Positions 34,327 through 44,147 of a stretch of 64,000 bases of DNA are shown piece after piece. The stretch covers positions 11,780 through 75,779 of the forward strand of contig NZ_JBPOEU010000018.1 in assembly GCF_051251695.1 (NCBI RefSeq). Direction: 5' to 3'. The stretch comes from Maritalea sp051251695 (GTDB lineage: Bacteria > Pseudomonadota > Alphaproteobacteria > Rhizobiales > Devosiaceae). Position 1 is the first letter of the stretch; each line of letters opens with the position of its first letter. Below the pieces are notes generated by a model. The model did not search any database. It was not told the DNA's origin and was given only the letters and a program-made list of their open reading frames with translations. The position numbers were made by a program, and so were the translations under genes.

Positions 34327-35139
34327 CTAACCAATAATCGACGCAAGTGGTTTGTAAAACTGTGGGGTGAGCCCTGCAGCGCTGCGTGCTTTGTCATTAA
34401 AGGGCGGTTTTAATGCGCCACGAAAGTGATTGCGGACGAGATTTTGGAAGGTCTCAACGGGCTTTTTTTGCTCTTTATCACACATGTATCGAAACCATTT
34501 TGCTCCGAATGCAACATGACGTTTTTCATCATTATAGATGGTTTCAAGAATTTTGGCGGTGGCCATATCCCCGTGCCCGATGGTTCTTTCGATCATGGGT
34601 GGGGTAATATCAAGGCCACGGGCTTCAAGCACCTGAGGAATGATCGCTAATCTCGCCAACAAATCATGCGCTGTTTCTGCGCAAGATTGCCAAAGGCCAT
34701 CATGGGCCGGCAAATCACCATAATTCATGCCGATTTGTTTTAGTCGACTGTCGAGTAGGCGGAAATGTTTGGCTTCCTCCATACCGACTTGGACCCAATT
34801 ATCAAAGTAGGAACGTGGCAGCTTAGTGCCGCAGGAGCGAGCAACTAAATCCCAGGTTAGGTCGACTGCGCTTAGTTCAATATGCGCAAGCGCGTGGATG
34901 TGTGCCCGGCGTCCATCTGGCGTGCGCAGGTTTCGTTTTGGCATTTTATGGGGAGATAGTAGGATCGGTTTTTCGGGGCGACCGGGCGTTTCAGGCAACG
35001 CATTTTCATCCATGCGTCCTTTAGAGATTTTGCGATGGAACCAGTCTTTTCCAAGCTCCAGAGCGAGCTCTGTCTTTTTGTGCAAGTCAGGCTCTGTCAC
35101 AATGGCAACAGAGCCTTCAAACAGGTTGAAACTTGGCAT
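34327..35139 (-). CDS. DUF455 ferritin-like protein
   Basis: 270 residues from ATG 35139. DUF455 family with ferritin-like helices: HALAHIELSAVDLTWDLVAR (EExxH-like acidic/His pattern), EEAKHFRLLDSRLKQIGMN, YGDLPAHDGLWQSCAETAHD, NDEKRHVAFGAKWFRYMCD. The family is thought to bind a di-metal centre; function is not known. The ATG overlaps the bcp stop (TAATG), which indicates translational coupling and implies an oxidative-stress context (inference). An upstream in-frame codon at 35208 would overlap bcp by 70 bases and is unlikely. Confidence 0.9.
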   Translation of the reverse strand: MPSFNLFEGSVAIVTEPDLHKKTELALELGKDWFHRKISKGRMDENALPETPGRPEKPILLSPHKMPKRNLRTPDGRRAHIHALAHIELSAVDLTWDLVARSCGTKLPRSYFDNWVQVGMEEAKHFRLLDSRLKQIGMNYGDLPAHDGLWQSCAETAHDLLARLAIIPQVLEARGLDITPPMIERTIGHGDMATAKILETIYNDEKRHVAFGAKWFRYMCDKEQKKPVETFQNLVRNHFRGALKPPFNDKARSAAGLTPQFYKPLASIIG

Positions 35140-35612
35140 TAGCTTTGCGCGGACTTTACAAAGTCCAGCACGGCTTGTGCATGTACCTTGGCCCGCACTT
35201 TTCGCCAAATGTTCGCGAGGTTTCCTTTTTCGTCGATCAAAAATGTAGCGCGCTCAATACCGAAATGGGTTTTGCCGTACATCTTTTTTTCGACCCAAAC
35301 GCCATATTGTTCAATTACTGTTTTTTCGGGATCAGAGCCTAAGATGACGCTCAGCTCGTGTTTTTTTCGAAAATTCTCATGCCGTTTGATGCTGTCTGCG
35401 GAAACCCCAATCACCACTGTATTGAGCGCCTCAAATTCTGGCAGCAACGCCGAAAAGTCGATGTTCTCTATGGTGCAACCGCTGGTATCGTCCTTTGGAT
35501 AAAAGAACAAAACCACATTTTTGCCGCTCTGATCAGCGAGTGAGAATGTGCCGTGCGAATCGGTAGGTAGTTCGAACAGCGGGGCAGGGTTGCCAGTCTT
35601 GAGTTCTTCCAT
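35139..35612 (-). CDS. bcp: Thioredoxin-dependent peroxiredoxin (Bcp/PrxQ type)
   Basis: Reduces peroxides with a catalytic cysteine. 157 residues: VVLFFYPKDDTSGCTIENID has the PxxxTxxC motif (peroxidatic Cys in SGC); VIGVSADSIKRHENFRKKHE, LGSDPEKTVIEQYGVWVEKK and RATFLIDEKGNLANIWRKV complete the PrxQ core. The usual second cysteine five residues later is absent (ENIDF), so it is probably a 1-Cys form or uses an external thiol. Co-transcribed with DUF455. Confidence 0.95.
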   Translation of the reverse strand: MEELKTGNPAPLFELPTDSHGTFSLADQSGKNVVLFFYPKDDTSGCTIENIDFSALLPEFEALNTVVIGVSADSIKRHENFRKKHELSVILGSDPEKTVIEQYGVWVEKKMYGKTHFGIERATFLIDEKGNLANIWRKVRAKVHAQAVLDFVKSAQS

Positions 35613-35766
35613 GGTAAAATGACCTTTGTGCGGTGAAGGTGTGTAAATATAAATGTGTATTATCAGTGCCTTAGTGCAGCCTGTTTTTCAAGCTAGAGTT
35701 GGTACTTGTGATCAAGTCTGTCAATTGACTATCAATGGAACGGGTAAACGCAAAATTGCGGGCTAA

Positions 35767-38700
35767 ATGAACGAAGTAATTAACGATAAACGTAAGCCGT
35801 TTTGGCGACAGCATCGATTTATGTGGCCAATGTTTGCTTTGGTTGTGTTTGTCGCTCTGATCATAAGGCTAGTCGTTGCGCCCGTGAGCGTGCCATTTGT
35901 TGATCGTGTTATCCAAGATCAATTTGCTGCTCAATTCCCTGATGAGAGTTTCCAGCTTTCCTATAGCAAAAGTGGAATTCGCCTGAAAGACGGTTGGATG
36001 CCGACACTTCAGCTGGACGAAGTATCTGTGTTAAACACCGCCAGTGGCGCTAAATTTGACAGCGCTTCTGTGAAGCTTAGTTGGTTCACCCCAGCCATGT
36101 TTGTTGGCAGTCCAACTTTGGAAATTTTGGTTGAAAAACCAATTGTCCAACTGGTTCAGGACTATAGCGGCATTCGGCTGGCCCGGATTGAGTTGGACGA
36201 CCCAAAGGGTGAACAACCAATCATTCGCTTGCAGACTGACGGTAAAGCCACCCAAAAAATTCGCGTCACCAATGATGGCATTATGACAGCGGTTGACGGT
36301 GCTGCGACACAAGCTGAAATAAAGTCTGACAATGCTTGGGCGATTGAAGGGGTCGAATCGCTTGAGGTCGCGCTTGCTGCGTTTTCGTCCAAGTCTCAAT
36401 CCGTATCTTTTCGGGCACTCAATGTCGAAAGTGCCAATGTCGAGGTGGTTGATCGCATTTATCAACTCTATCGTCGCTTGGATGATGTTGATTTGCGCAT
36501 GGAGCCGTTTGGGCAAGACGTCCATATGGACATTGAATTTTCCACCAGCGGACGTCGCACATTTGGCGAATTGGTTTGGTCGCCCGAGGATGCAGCAAAA
36601 CGCAGTGTCAAAGGCAAGTTTGAGAATATCGATCTGGCACTGGTCCTTCCATTCGTGGATGATCAGGACGGGGTGTTTGCGCTTAAGGGCGGCACAAACA
36701 TGTCTTTTGATGTGCAATATGCCAAAGAAGGCGTTGTACACGGCGCATTTGAAATTGACATTTCCAATGCTCAGGCAGGGATTGAGCAGGATCTTTTTGA
36801 GATTGAGGCGAATGATGCCGAGATTGAATGGTTTCCGCAGGAAGCTAAATATGTCTTGGCTCCGTTTGCCATAAAAGTTGGGCAATCTTCCAGTTTGGTT
36901 GATGGCGAGTTTTTGCTTGGCCTTGATGACCAATATGGCCCGACAGTGAGCTATTCAGTTCGCTTGCGCGACACGTATCTACAGCCCAATGATCTGGAAG
37001 CACCTGAGAATATTATCGATGAAATTTCGATGTCGGGTTGGTCAGCTCCCTTGTATGGCGCGACGGGCATCGACAGAATTTTGTTCACTGACGACCAAAT
37101 TGAACTGGCCGGGCAGGGACGAATGGATGTTTTGCAAAAAGGGTTGGGTTTTGACATTTCCCTTTATGGCAAAGGAGCATCTGCAGATGATTTGAAACGC
37201 ATCTGGCCGTATTTTTTGGCGACTGAAGCGCGTGAATGGTTTGTTGAAAACGTATCTGGAGGGCGCATAGAAGAAGCCAAGATGCGGTTCAACTTCCCGG
37301 TAGGAACCGTCGGGAAACCTGGCGAGGACCGCCGCATACCTGAGGGTGGTGTGACGATTGAAGGCAAGGCGAAAGATGTCAAACTGGTGCCATTGCCCGG
37401 GTTTCCAGCCATTGAAATTGATGGCACGACAAATGTGTCAGTCAAAGACCACAATCTAGTGATGGGGTTTGACCGTGCTGTTGTGCGGGATGAAAGCGGC
37501 GAAGTTATCATCGAAAACGCTGCATATCTCAACCGGGATAGCGGGGCGAAAGAACAGCTGTTTGAGATTTCGGGCCAGATTAAAGGCGCCATTTCTACCC
37601 TTGTAGCAATTGCCAACAAAGAGCCGTTGAACCTGCTTAAGGATTTTGAGGTTGAATACCGACCGCAAGATTTGACCGGTAACGCAGATGTGCAAGTGAT
37701 CGCAACAATCTCGCAAGATGAGGGCGGAAAGCCCAAGGGTGTCGATTATACGTTGAACGGATCGGTGGATAATTTTGCGTCCAAGTTCCCAATTGAAGGG
37801 CGCACGGTTAGCGGCGGCAAAGTCAAGTTTACGGCTTCTCAAGCTGGTTATCGCGTCGCTGGACGTGCAACAGTGGATGGCATCGGCGCTGATATTTTGG
37901 TTGTGGCGGCTGACGGTGCGAACCCAACTATTACGGCAAGTGCAACGCTGAGTGAAGATGATCGAAAAAAGCTAGGGATCGACTTAAGCCAGTTTGTTGA
38001 TGGTCCACTGCGCTTTGTCGGCAGACCATCTGGCGATGCCATTCAGCTCGCAGTAGATTTGACAGATGCGCAGCTTAAATTTGCTGAATTGGGGTTGCGT
38101 AAACCCAAGGGCGTAAAAGGACAATTGAACGCAACCTTGTTGATCGATGACACCTTGATAGATGCGCAAACCGTTGATTTGCGGTTTGGCAAAGTGCGGG
38201 TTGCGGGAAGTTTGAAATACGACACGGTCGCGGGTCTTCGCTCGGCAAATATTGTTGATCTGGTGTTAAACGATGGCGACAAAGCCAGCGTGTCCATGGA
38301 ACCGATTAAGGGTGGATTTGCCGTAAAGGTTGTCGGCGAGCAGCTTGATTTAAAACCCATGCTCAAGCGTTTCCTTGGGCTGGGTGAAGATGCCAGCACG
38401 CAAGCCACTTCAAATGCCGAACAGCAGATTATTGATATTGAGGTTAAGCTGGACCGCGCCCTTGGATTTTATAGGACCACCGCTTACGGCTTGAACTCGC
38501 ATTTGGTCTTTAAAGGTGCTGACTTTATCCGCGTGGATTTGCAGGCGTCGCTGGGGAATTCTAAAGTGGTTTCAATTGCCACCAATCCTGTGCCCAATGG
38601 CCGCCTTATGTCGGCAGCTTCAAACGACTTAGGCACTTTGTTGCGCTTCATCGGCATGTATTCAAGGTTGTTGAACGGTGAGGGCAGCTTGGTTCTAAGG

Positions 38701-39234
38701 GTCGAATCTGATCGATATCAAAATTCGGGTGAATTCGTTCTAACCGATTTCTCGCTGGTTGATGAAGATAAGGTGGCTCAAGTTATGGGCAATCACCGCG
38801 ATAGCCGCAGTTTGATTCAACGCGAAAATCGTGTGAACTTTAGGCGTGGCTATGCCAAGTTTGAACGCTCTGGCGAGGTGATCACCGTTAAGGAAGCTTC
38901 GTTGGATGGTGGCACTATTGGTGGCACGCTAAGGGGTGCTGTTTATACTGACCAGCGGCGCTACGATTTGGTCGGCACATATATTCCATTGTTTGGCCTG
39001 AACAATATTTTCCAGAAATTACCCCTGCTTGGCAGGATTTTAGGTGGCCGAGAAGGAGAAGGGTTGTTGGGCGTAACATTTGCCGTACGTGGCGAATTGG
39101 ATAATCCCAAGTTTTCCATCAACCCGGCGTCAATTTTGGCACCAGGTGTGTTCCGGCAGATTTTTGAGTTCCGTGCGCAGGGCGGTGACCTGCAGGCAAA
39201 GAAGGCGCTTGAGGCGGTCGATAAAGACAATTAA
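35767..39234 (+). CDS. DUF3971/AsmA-like large envelope protein (YhdP/TamB-type)
   Basis: 1155 residues. N-terminal transmembrane helix (FMWPMFALVVFVALIIRLVV), then a very long beta-rich periplasmic body with repeated strand patterns (ISMSGWSAPLYGATGIDRIL, GGVTIEGKAKDVKLVPLPGF) and a C-terminal AsmA_2-like end (YARFERSG-type YAKFERSGEVITVKEASLDG, YDLVGTYIPLFGLNNIFQKL). Such proteins form hydrophobic grooves that carry phospholipids between membranes (family knowledge). The promoter lies in the 154-base divergent gap with bcp, which holds a GTCAATTGAC palindrome at 35720-35729. Confidence 0.9.
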   Translation: MNEVINDKRKPFWRQHRFMWPMFALVVFVALIIRLVVAPVSVPFVDRVIQDQFAAQFPDESFQLSYSKSGIRLKDGWMPTLQLDEVSVLNTASGAKFDSASVKLSWFTPAMFVGSPTLEILVEKPIVQLVQDYSGIRLARIELDDPKGEQPIIRLQTDGKATQKIRVTNDGIMTAVDGAATQAEIKSDNAWAIEGVESLEVALAAFSSKSQSVSFRALNVESANVEVVDRIYQLYRRLDDVDLRMEPFGQDVHMDIEFSTSGRRTFGELVWSPEDAAKRSVKGKFENIDLALVLPFVDDQDGVFALKGGTNMSFDVQYAKEGVVHGAFEIDISNAQAGIEQDLFEIEANDAEIEWFPQEAKYVLAPFAIKVGQSSSLVDGEFLLGLDDQYGPTVSYSVRLRDTYLQPNDLEAPENIIDEISMSGWSAPLYGATGIDRILFTDDQIELAGQGRMDVLQKGLGFDISLYGKGASADDLKRIWPYFLATEAREWFVENVSGGRIEEAKMRFNFPVGTVGKPGEDRRIPEGGVTIEGKAKDVKLVPLPGFPAIEIDGTTNVSVKDHNLVMGFDRAVVRDESGEVIIENAAYLNRDSGAKEQLFEISGQIKGAISTLVAIANKEPLNLLKDFEVEYRPQDLTGNADVQVIATISQDEGGKPKGVDYTLNGSVDNFASKFPIEGRTVSGGKVKFTASQAGYRVAGRATVDGIGADILVVAADGANPTITASATLSEDDRKKLGIDLSQFVDGPLRFVGRPSGDAIQLAVDLTDAQLKFAELGLRKPKGVKGQLNATLLIDDTLIDAQTVDLRFGKVRVAGSLKYDTVAGLRSANIVDLVLNDGDKASVSMEPIKGGFAVKVVGEQLDLKPMLKRFLGLGEDASTQATSNAEQQIIDIEVKLDRALGFYRTTAYGLNSHLVFKGADFIRVDLQASLGNSKVVSIATNPVPNGRLMSAASNDLGTLLRFIGMYSRLLNGEGSLVLRVESDRYQNSGEFVLTDFSLVDEDKVAQVMGNHRDSRSLIQRENRVNFRRGYAKFERSGEVITVKEASLDGGTIGGTLRGAVYTDQRRYDLVGTYIPLFGLNNIFQKLPLLGRILGGREGEGLLGVTFAVRGELDNPKFSINPASILAPGVFRQIFEFRAQGGDLQAKKALEAVDKDN

Positions 39235-39235
39235 A

Positions 39236-39262
39236 ATAAAAACGGGGCCGAAGCCCCGTTTG
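39236..39262 (-). terminator. Intrinsic terminator, mainly for tyrS
   Basis: AACGGGGC-CGAA-GCCCCGTTT (39241-39261); on the minus strand it is followed by TTTTTATTTT, a strong T run; weaker on the plus side for the DUF3971 gene. Confidence 0.85.
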
Positions 39263-39293
39263 TAAAATATGTCTTTGTGAAGAGTGCTAGTTG

Positions 39294-40544
39294 CTATTCA
39301 GGACGCAGCAAAATGTGCCGTTTTTTTCCTGACGAAATTTTGATAACGCCTTCGGCCAGCAAGTCAGCTTCAGAAATTGATGAGCGTTCGTCCTCGACCT
39401 TATTGTCATTCAGCTTTAAAGCGCCTGATTTGATCATGCGACGTGCTTCGCCATTTGAGCCGGCAAGCCCAGACAGCACAGCTGCATTGAGAACGCCGAT
39501 GCCTGCGTTCAAATCAGATTTGGAAATGACAACGCTGGGCAAAGAAAGGTCAATTGCGCCTTCTTCGAAGGTGGCCTTGGCGGTTTGTGCTGCCCGGTCT
39601 GCAGATGCCTGATCGTGCATGGTTGCTGTTACCGTCGTGGCCAAAAGCGCTTTTGCTTCATTTAGCTCCGCGCCTTCGCACTTTTCAATACGTGCAATTT
39701 CAGACATCGGCAACGTGGTGAATAGTCGGAAAAATCGCCCAACGTCGGCGTCGTCGACGTTTCGCCAGAATTGCCAGAAAGGATATGCGTCCAATCGATC
39801 AGGGTTGAGCCAAATCGCCCCATCCATGGTTTTGCCCATTTTGACACCTGAAGCAGTTGCAATCAGTGGCGTAGTAGCCGCAAAGTAGTTGTTTTTGCTT
39901 GCACGTCGCCCAAAGTCGACGCCTGAAATGATATTGCCCCATTGATCTGACCCGCCCAGTTGTAGTTGGCAGCCATACCGTTTGTTCAATTCGAAAAAGT
40001 CGTAGGCCTGAAACACCGAGTAATTGAATTCTAGCAACGACATATGTTGTTCACGTTCAAGGCGTGTTTGCACAGAATCGCGCTTAATCATTTCGTTGAT
40101 CGAAAAATGCCGTCCATACTCGCGCAAGAACTCCAGCAGTTTAAGGTCTAAAAGCCAATCTGCATTGTCCGCCATGATGGCATCGGTTGGCCCATCACCA
40201 AACTTAATCAGTTTGGCGAAGCTGCGCTGCAACGCCGTCTTGTTGCTTTCGATGACCTCGTCGGTCAGCATTTTGCGCATCTCGTCTTTACCTGATGGGT
40301 CACCCACACGGGTGGTGCCCGAACCCATCAATGCTATGGGCCGGTGGCCAGTTTGCTGCAACCAATAAAGTAGCATTATTTGGACAAGACTGCCCACGTG
40401 CAGGCTGTCTGCGGTACAATCAAATCCAATATAGGCTGTAATTGGCCCTTCGCACAGTCTCTCGTCTAACGCCTGCGGATGCGAAAGCTGGTGAATAAAT
40501 CCACGCTCTTCAATTGTTTGCAAGAACTCTGACTTGTACGTCAC
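39294..40544 (-). CDS. tyrS: Tyrosyl-tRNA synthetase
   Basis: Charges tRNA-Tyr. 416 residues: YIGFDCTADSLHVGSL (class I HIGH-like HVGS), SGTTRVGDPSGKDEMR, GGSDQWGNIISGVDFGRR, KMGKTMDGAIWLNPD (KMSKS variant KMGKT) and a C-terminal S4 RNA-binding domain (NGEARRMIKSGALKLNDNKV). Start is GTG 40544 with AAAGGGG upstream. The alpha/beta hydrolase gene lies upstream on the same strand, with 27 bases between. Confidence 0.97.
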   Translation of the reverse strand: MTYKSEFLQTIEERGFIHQLSHPQALDERLCEGPITAYIGFDCTADSLHVGSLVQIMLLYWLQQTGHRPIALMGSGTTRVGDPSGKDEMRKMLTDEVIESNKTALQRSFAKLIKFGDGPTDAIMADNADWLLDLKLLEFLREYGRHFSINEMIKRDSVQTRLEREQHMSLLEFNYSVFQAYDFFELNKRYGCQLQLGGSDQWGNIISGVDFGRRASKNNYFAATTPLIATASGVKMGKTMDGAIWLNPDRLDAYPFWQFWRNVDDADVGRFFRLFTTLPMSEIARIEKCEGAELNEAKALLATTVTATMHDQASADRAAQTAKATFEEGAIDLSLPSVVISKSDLNAGIGVLNAAVLSGLAGSNGEARRMIKSGALKLNDNKVEDERSSISEADLLAEGVIKISSGKKRHILLRPE

Positions 40545-40571
40545 GCTATGAACCCCTTTAGGTAATGATTT

Positions 40572-41234
40572 TTAACGGCCGCCGCCGGACGCTATTTCTG
40601 CGCGTCGACGATCAAGGTATTCGGCACTGCGTTCCACCAGTTCTTCAATTTTGTCTTCAAAGAAGTGGTTCGCGCCTTCCACGATTTGCTGTTCAATCGT
40701 GATGCCTTTTTGGGTTTGCAACTTATCGACCAGTTTTTGCACTGATTCTGGTGGTGCAACGCGGTCATTCTCGCCATGGATGATCAACCCAGAAGATGGG
40801 CAAGGGGCAAGAAACGAGAAGTCGTAGAGGTTTTCTGGGGGAGCGACGGAAATGAAGCCCTCAACTTCTGGACGGCGCATCAAAAGTTGCATGCCGATCC
40901 ACGCGCCAAACGAAAAGCCTGCGATCCAGACGCCGGGGCTTTCTTTGTTTAGCGTTTGCAGCCAATCCAGTGCAGCTGCTGCGTCAGATAGTTCGCCCAA
41001 GCCGTGATCGAAGGCGCCAAGAGAGCGCCCAACACCGCGTGAGTTAAACCGAAGAACAGAAAAGCCGCGCTCCACAAACATGTAATACATGTGATAAATA
41101 ATTTGGTTGTTCATCGTGCCACCGAACTCTGGGTGCGGGTGTAGCAGGATGGCGACGGGCGCGTTTGGTTCCTTGGATGGCTGGTAACGACCCTCTAGGC
41201 GACCGGATGGGCCATTGAAAAAGACTTCAGGCAT
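40572..41234 (-). CDS. Alpha/beta hydrolase (COG2945-like)
   Basis: 220 residues: VAILLHPHPEFGGTMNNQII, LRFNSRGVGRSLGAFDHG, WIAGFSFGAWIGMQLLM (nucleophile Ser in G-F-S-F-G), IIHGENDRVAPPESV (acid Asp) and QIVEGANHFFED (catalytic His). A complete Ser-Asp-His triad, so an active hydrolase; substrate unknown. AGAAGG precedes ATG 41234. Sits next to tyrS and divergent from the suf operon. Confidence 0.92.
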   Translation of the reverse strand: MPEVFFNGPSGRLEGRYQPSKEPNAPVAILLHPHPEFGGTMNNQIIYHMYYMFVERGFSVLRFNSRGVGRSLGAFDHGLGELSDAAAALDWLQTLNKESPGVWIAGFSFGAWIGMQLLMRRPEVEGFISVAPPENLYDFSFLAPCPSSGLIIHGENDRVAPPESVQKLVDKLQTQKGITIEQQIVEGANHFFEDKIEELVERSAEYLDRRRAEIASGGGR

Positions 41235-41368
41235 AAACTAGACCTTCTTTCGCGCTTCTAACTTGTCATTCTTTTTGTCGCGAACCCAACCAAATGAAGA
41301 TGTGGGTGGCGGCGAAAAAGGTTGACGAATGGTTGCGTGCTTCCTAAAACGTGAGGACTAAAAACCAG

Positions 41369-41385
41369 TTTAGAATTATTCAAAA
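41369..41385. promoter_or_regulatory. Irr (ICE) box candidate upstream of the suf operon
   Basis: TTTAGAA-TTA-TTCAAAA matches the alphaproteobacterial iron-control element TTTAGAA-YNR-TTCTAAA with one mismatch. It lies about 115 bases before the first suf gene; the dyad extends outward (ACCAGTTT with AAACTAGT, 7 of 8). Confidence 0.6.
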
Positions 41386-41498
41386 CTAGTTTTTCGACCC
41401 ATTAGTCTGAACTTGAGCGATCCTTTTACCTATTTAGGTGCTCAAATTTCAAGAACTGATTGGATTATTTGGCAAACTGAGTGAATGAATTTCGATAA

Positions 41499-42647
41499 AT
41501 GACCAATAAAATCACATATCTTGACCATCATGCCTCTGCGCCGCTGCTTCCTGAAGCGCGTGAGGCTATGCTCGAGATGCTTGATATCGTTGGTAATCCG
41601 TCCTCGGTTCATGCAAATGGGCGCAAGTTACGCGCTGCGATTGAAGAGGCGCGGGATAAAGTCGCTCTAGCTGCCGGAACGGCGCGCGGACGGGTGATTT
41701 TCACCGGTTCTGCGACCGAAGCATTGACACAAGCGATCATTGGCGGCGCAAAGTCAGGCGAGGTTTCGCGCATTCTTTATGGCGCGGGCGAACATATAGC
41801 GGTTATCCGTGCTGTTGAAGCCAGCAGCGTTGACGCTCAACCCATCTCGATGTTGGCGAATGGCCAGTATGATATGGAACAGCTAGCCCAAAGCATCGCT
41901 GATGCGGGCGAGCAGCGTTTGATGGTTATTGTGCAGCAAGTGAATAATGAAACCGGGGTCATTCAGCCGATAGCGGATATCGAAGACCTATTGCGCGAAA
42001 CGAACCATTTGTTGGTTTTGGATGCGGCACAGGGGTTTGGCAAGGTTCCGTTTTTCTTTGACCCATCACGGGTCGATGCGATGGCGATTTCTGCGCATAA
42101 AATTGGTGGCCCGGTCGGTGTTGGTGCGTTGATTGTGAAGCCCGCGATGGATGGTGCGAAATTAATACCCGGCGGTGGCCAAGAACAGGGACGCCGTGGC
42201 GGTACTGAAAGTGCGTCGCTGATTGCAGGCTTTGGCGCGGCATGTGTCGGCCTACATGAACGGTTCGATGCATTGCGTAAACACGAACTGGTCAATTTGG
42301 CGCAGGTCGAGCTGTTGAAAATCGTACCCGAAACCACCATCTTCGGTTCAAGTGTAGAGCGGACAGGGACCGCGCTTTGTTTTGCAATCCCTGAATTAAA
42401 GAATAACATTAGCATGATCAATTATGATCTTGAAAATGTGTCTCTTTCGGCAGGTTCCGCCTGTTCGTCGGGTAAAGTTTCTCGCTCGCATGTTTTGTCG
42501 GCAATGGGGGTTGGAGATGACCTCGCTGATTGTGCGCTGCGGTTGAGTGTGGGGTGGAACTCCACTGGGGATGATATTGAGAGATTTTTGGCGGTAACTA
42601 AAAAAATAGTTGCTCGTCACCAATCGAAACGTGGCGCTGCTGCGTAA
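41499..42647 (+). CDS. Cysteine desulfurase, IscS/NifS-like, first gene of the suf operon
   Basis: 382 residues. Class V aminotransferase: YLDHHASAPLLPEAREA, GNPSSVHANGRKLRAAIE, FTGSATEALTQAI, MAISAHKIGGPVGVGALIV (PLP lysine in AHK) and LSAGSACSSGKVSRSHV (sulfur-carrying cysteine in the short IscS-type loop). Removes sulfur from cysteine for cluster assembly. Rhizobiales suf operons often open with such an IscS-like gene, followed by sufBCD and a separate sufS; the second desulfurase here is at 46430. Weak ribosome site. Confidence 0.94.
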   Translation: MTNKITYLDHHASAPLLPEAREAMLEMLDIVGNPSSVHANGRKLRAAIEEARDKVALAAGTARGRVIFTGSATEALTQAIIGGAKSGEVSRILYGAGEHIAVIRAVEASSVDAQPISMLANGQYDMEQLAQSIADAGEQRLMVIVQQVNNETGVIQPIADIEDLLRETNHLLVLDAAQGFGKVPFFFDPSRVDAMAISAHKIGGPVGVGALIVKPAMDGAKLIPGGGQEQGRRGGTESASLIAGFGAACVGLHERFDALRKHELVNLAQVELLKIVPETTIFGSSVERTGTALCFAIPELKNNISMINYDLENVSLSAGSACSSGKVSRSHVLSAMGVGDDLADCALRLSVGWNSTGDDIERFLAVTKKIVARHQSKRGAAA

Positions 42648-42676
42648 CTAGGTTGGAAAGAGTTTAGGAGCAAAAA

Positions 42677-44146
42677 ATGGTAGCTGTTCAGGAAACAATT
42701 GATCACGTCAAAGAGATTGACGTCGATAAGTATAAATATGGGTTCAAAACCGATATCGAAATGGACATGGCACCAAAAGGCCTAAATGAAGATATTGTAC
42801 GCTTCATTTCCGCCAAGAAGGACGAGCCAGAGTGGATGCTTGAAATGCGTCTTGATGCGTTTCGTCGTTGGCAGAAAATGGAAGAGCCTGATTGGGCGCG
42901 GGTAAATTACCCGGAGATCGACTTCCAAGACCTGTATTATTATGCCGCTCCAAAATCGACGCCAGGGCCTAAAAGCCTTGATGAAGTCGACCCCGAATTG
43001 CTTGAAACATACAAGAAGCTCGGCATTCCTTTGCAAGAACACGCCGCATTGGCTGGCGTTGAAGGTGCGAGAATCGCTGTTGATGCTGTGTTTGACAGTG
43101 TTTCCGTTGTGACCACGTTCCGTGAGGAATTGAAGAAGCACGGTGTGATTTTCTGTTCCATCTCAGAAGCGCTTAAGGATCATCCTGAGCTTGTGAGACA
43201 GTATCTAGGCACTGTTGTTCCAGCTACTGACAACTTCTATGCGACTTTGAATGCGGCTGTCTTTTCTGATGGTTCGTTTGTTTACATTCCAAAAGGCGTT
43301 CGTTGCCCAATGGAATTGTCGACCTACTTCCGGATCAACCAAGAAAATACCGGGCAGTTTGAGCGGACGTTGATTATCGCCGAAGAGGGCTCATATGTGA
43401 GTTACCTTGAAGGCTGTACAGCGCCAATGCGTGACGAAAACCAATTGCACGCGGCGGTTGTTGAGCTTGTTGCGATGGACGATGCTGAGATTAAATACTC
43501 AACTGTGCAGAACTGGTATCCGGGCGATAAAGACGGCAAGGGCGGAATTTATAACTTTGTGACCAAGCGTGGCGATTGTCGCGGCAAGAATTCAAAGATT
43601 TCTTGGACACAAGTTGAGACTGGTTCTGCTGTAACCTGGAAATACCCAAGCTGCATCTTGCGCGGTGACAATTCAGTTGGTGAGTTTTACTCAATCGCTG
43701 TTTCTAACGGTCATCAGCAAGTCGATAGCGGTACCAAGATGATCCATTTGGGTAAGAACACCTCAAGCCGGATCATTTCAAAAGGTATTTCTGCTGGTGT
43801 GTCTCAAAACACATATCGCGGGCAGGTTTCCGCACATGCCAAAGCAACTGGGGCACGCAACTTTACGCAGTGCGATAGTTTGTTGATCGGTGATAAATGC
43901 GGGGCCCACACGGTGCCTTACATTGAAAGCAAAAACCCAACAGCGGTGTTTGAGCACGAAGCAACGACATCTAAAATTTCAGATGATCAGATGTTTTATT
44001 GCCAGCAACGCGGCCTAAACGAAGAAGAGGCGGTTGCTTTGATCGTGAATGGTTTCGTACGCGAAGTGCTGCAGCATTTGCCGATGGAATTTATGGCCGA
44101 AAGCCAAAAGCTAATCGGCATCAGCCTTGAAGGCAGTGTCGGGTAA
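42677..44146 (+). CDS. sufB: Fe-S cluster scaffold complex subunit SufB
   Basis: 489 residues, standard length. Part of the SufBCD scaffold on which clusters are assembled. Conserved elements: KYGFKTDIEMDMAPKGLNED, FVYIPKGVRCPMELSTYFRI, YVSYLEGCTAPMRDENQLHA (Cys in the sulfur-relay area), NKFVTKR-type FVTKRGDCRGKNSKISWTQ, IESKNPTAVFEHEATTSKIS (active-site Glu/His region) and the C-terminal helix (EEAVALIVNGFVREVLQHL). AGGAG precedes the ATG. Confidence 0.97.
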   Translation: MVAVQETIDHVKEIDVDKYKYGFKTDIEMDMAPKGLNEDIVRFISAKKDEPEWMLEMRLDAFRRWQKMEEPDWARVNYPEIDFQDLYYYAAPKSTPGPKSLDEVDPELLETYKKLGIPLQEHAALAGVEGARIAVDAVFDSVSVVTTFREELKKHGVIFCSISEALKDHPELVRQYLGTVVPATDNFYATLNAAVFSDGSFVYIPKGVRCPMELSTYFRINQENTGQFERTLIIAEEGSYVSYLEGCTAPMRDENQLHAAVVELVAMDDAEIKYSTVQNWYPGDKDGKGGIYNFVTKRGDCRGKNSKISWTQVETGSAVTWKYPSCILRGDNSVGEFYSIAVSNGHQQVDSGTKMIHLGKNTSSRIISKGISAGVSQNTYRGQVSAHAKATGARNFTQCDSLLIGDKCGAHTVPYIESKNPTAVFEHEATTSKISDDQMFYCQQRGLNEEEAVALIVNGFVREVLQHLPMEFMAESQKLIGISLEGSVG

Positions 44147-44147
44147 A

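Noticed and set aside
35720..35729. GTCAATTGAC palindrome upstream of the DUF3971 gene
   Set aside because: Ten-base palindromes of this kind are expected by chance at this scale; no second copy or known regulator supports it.
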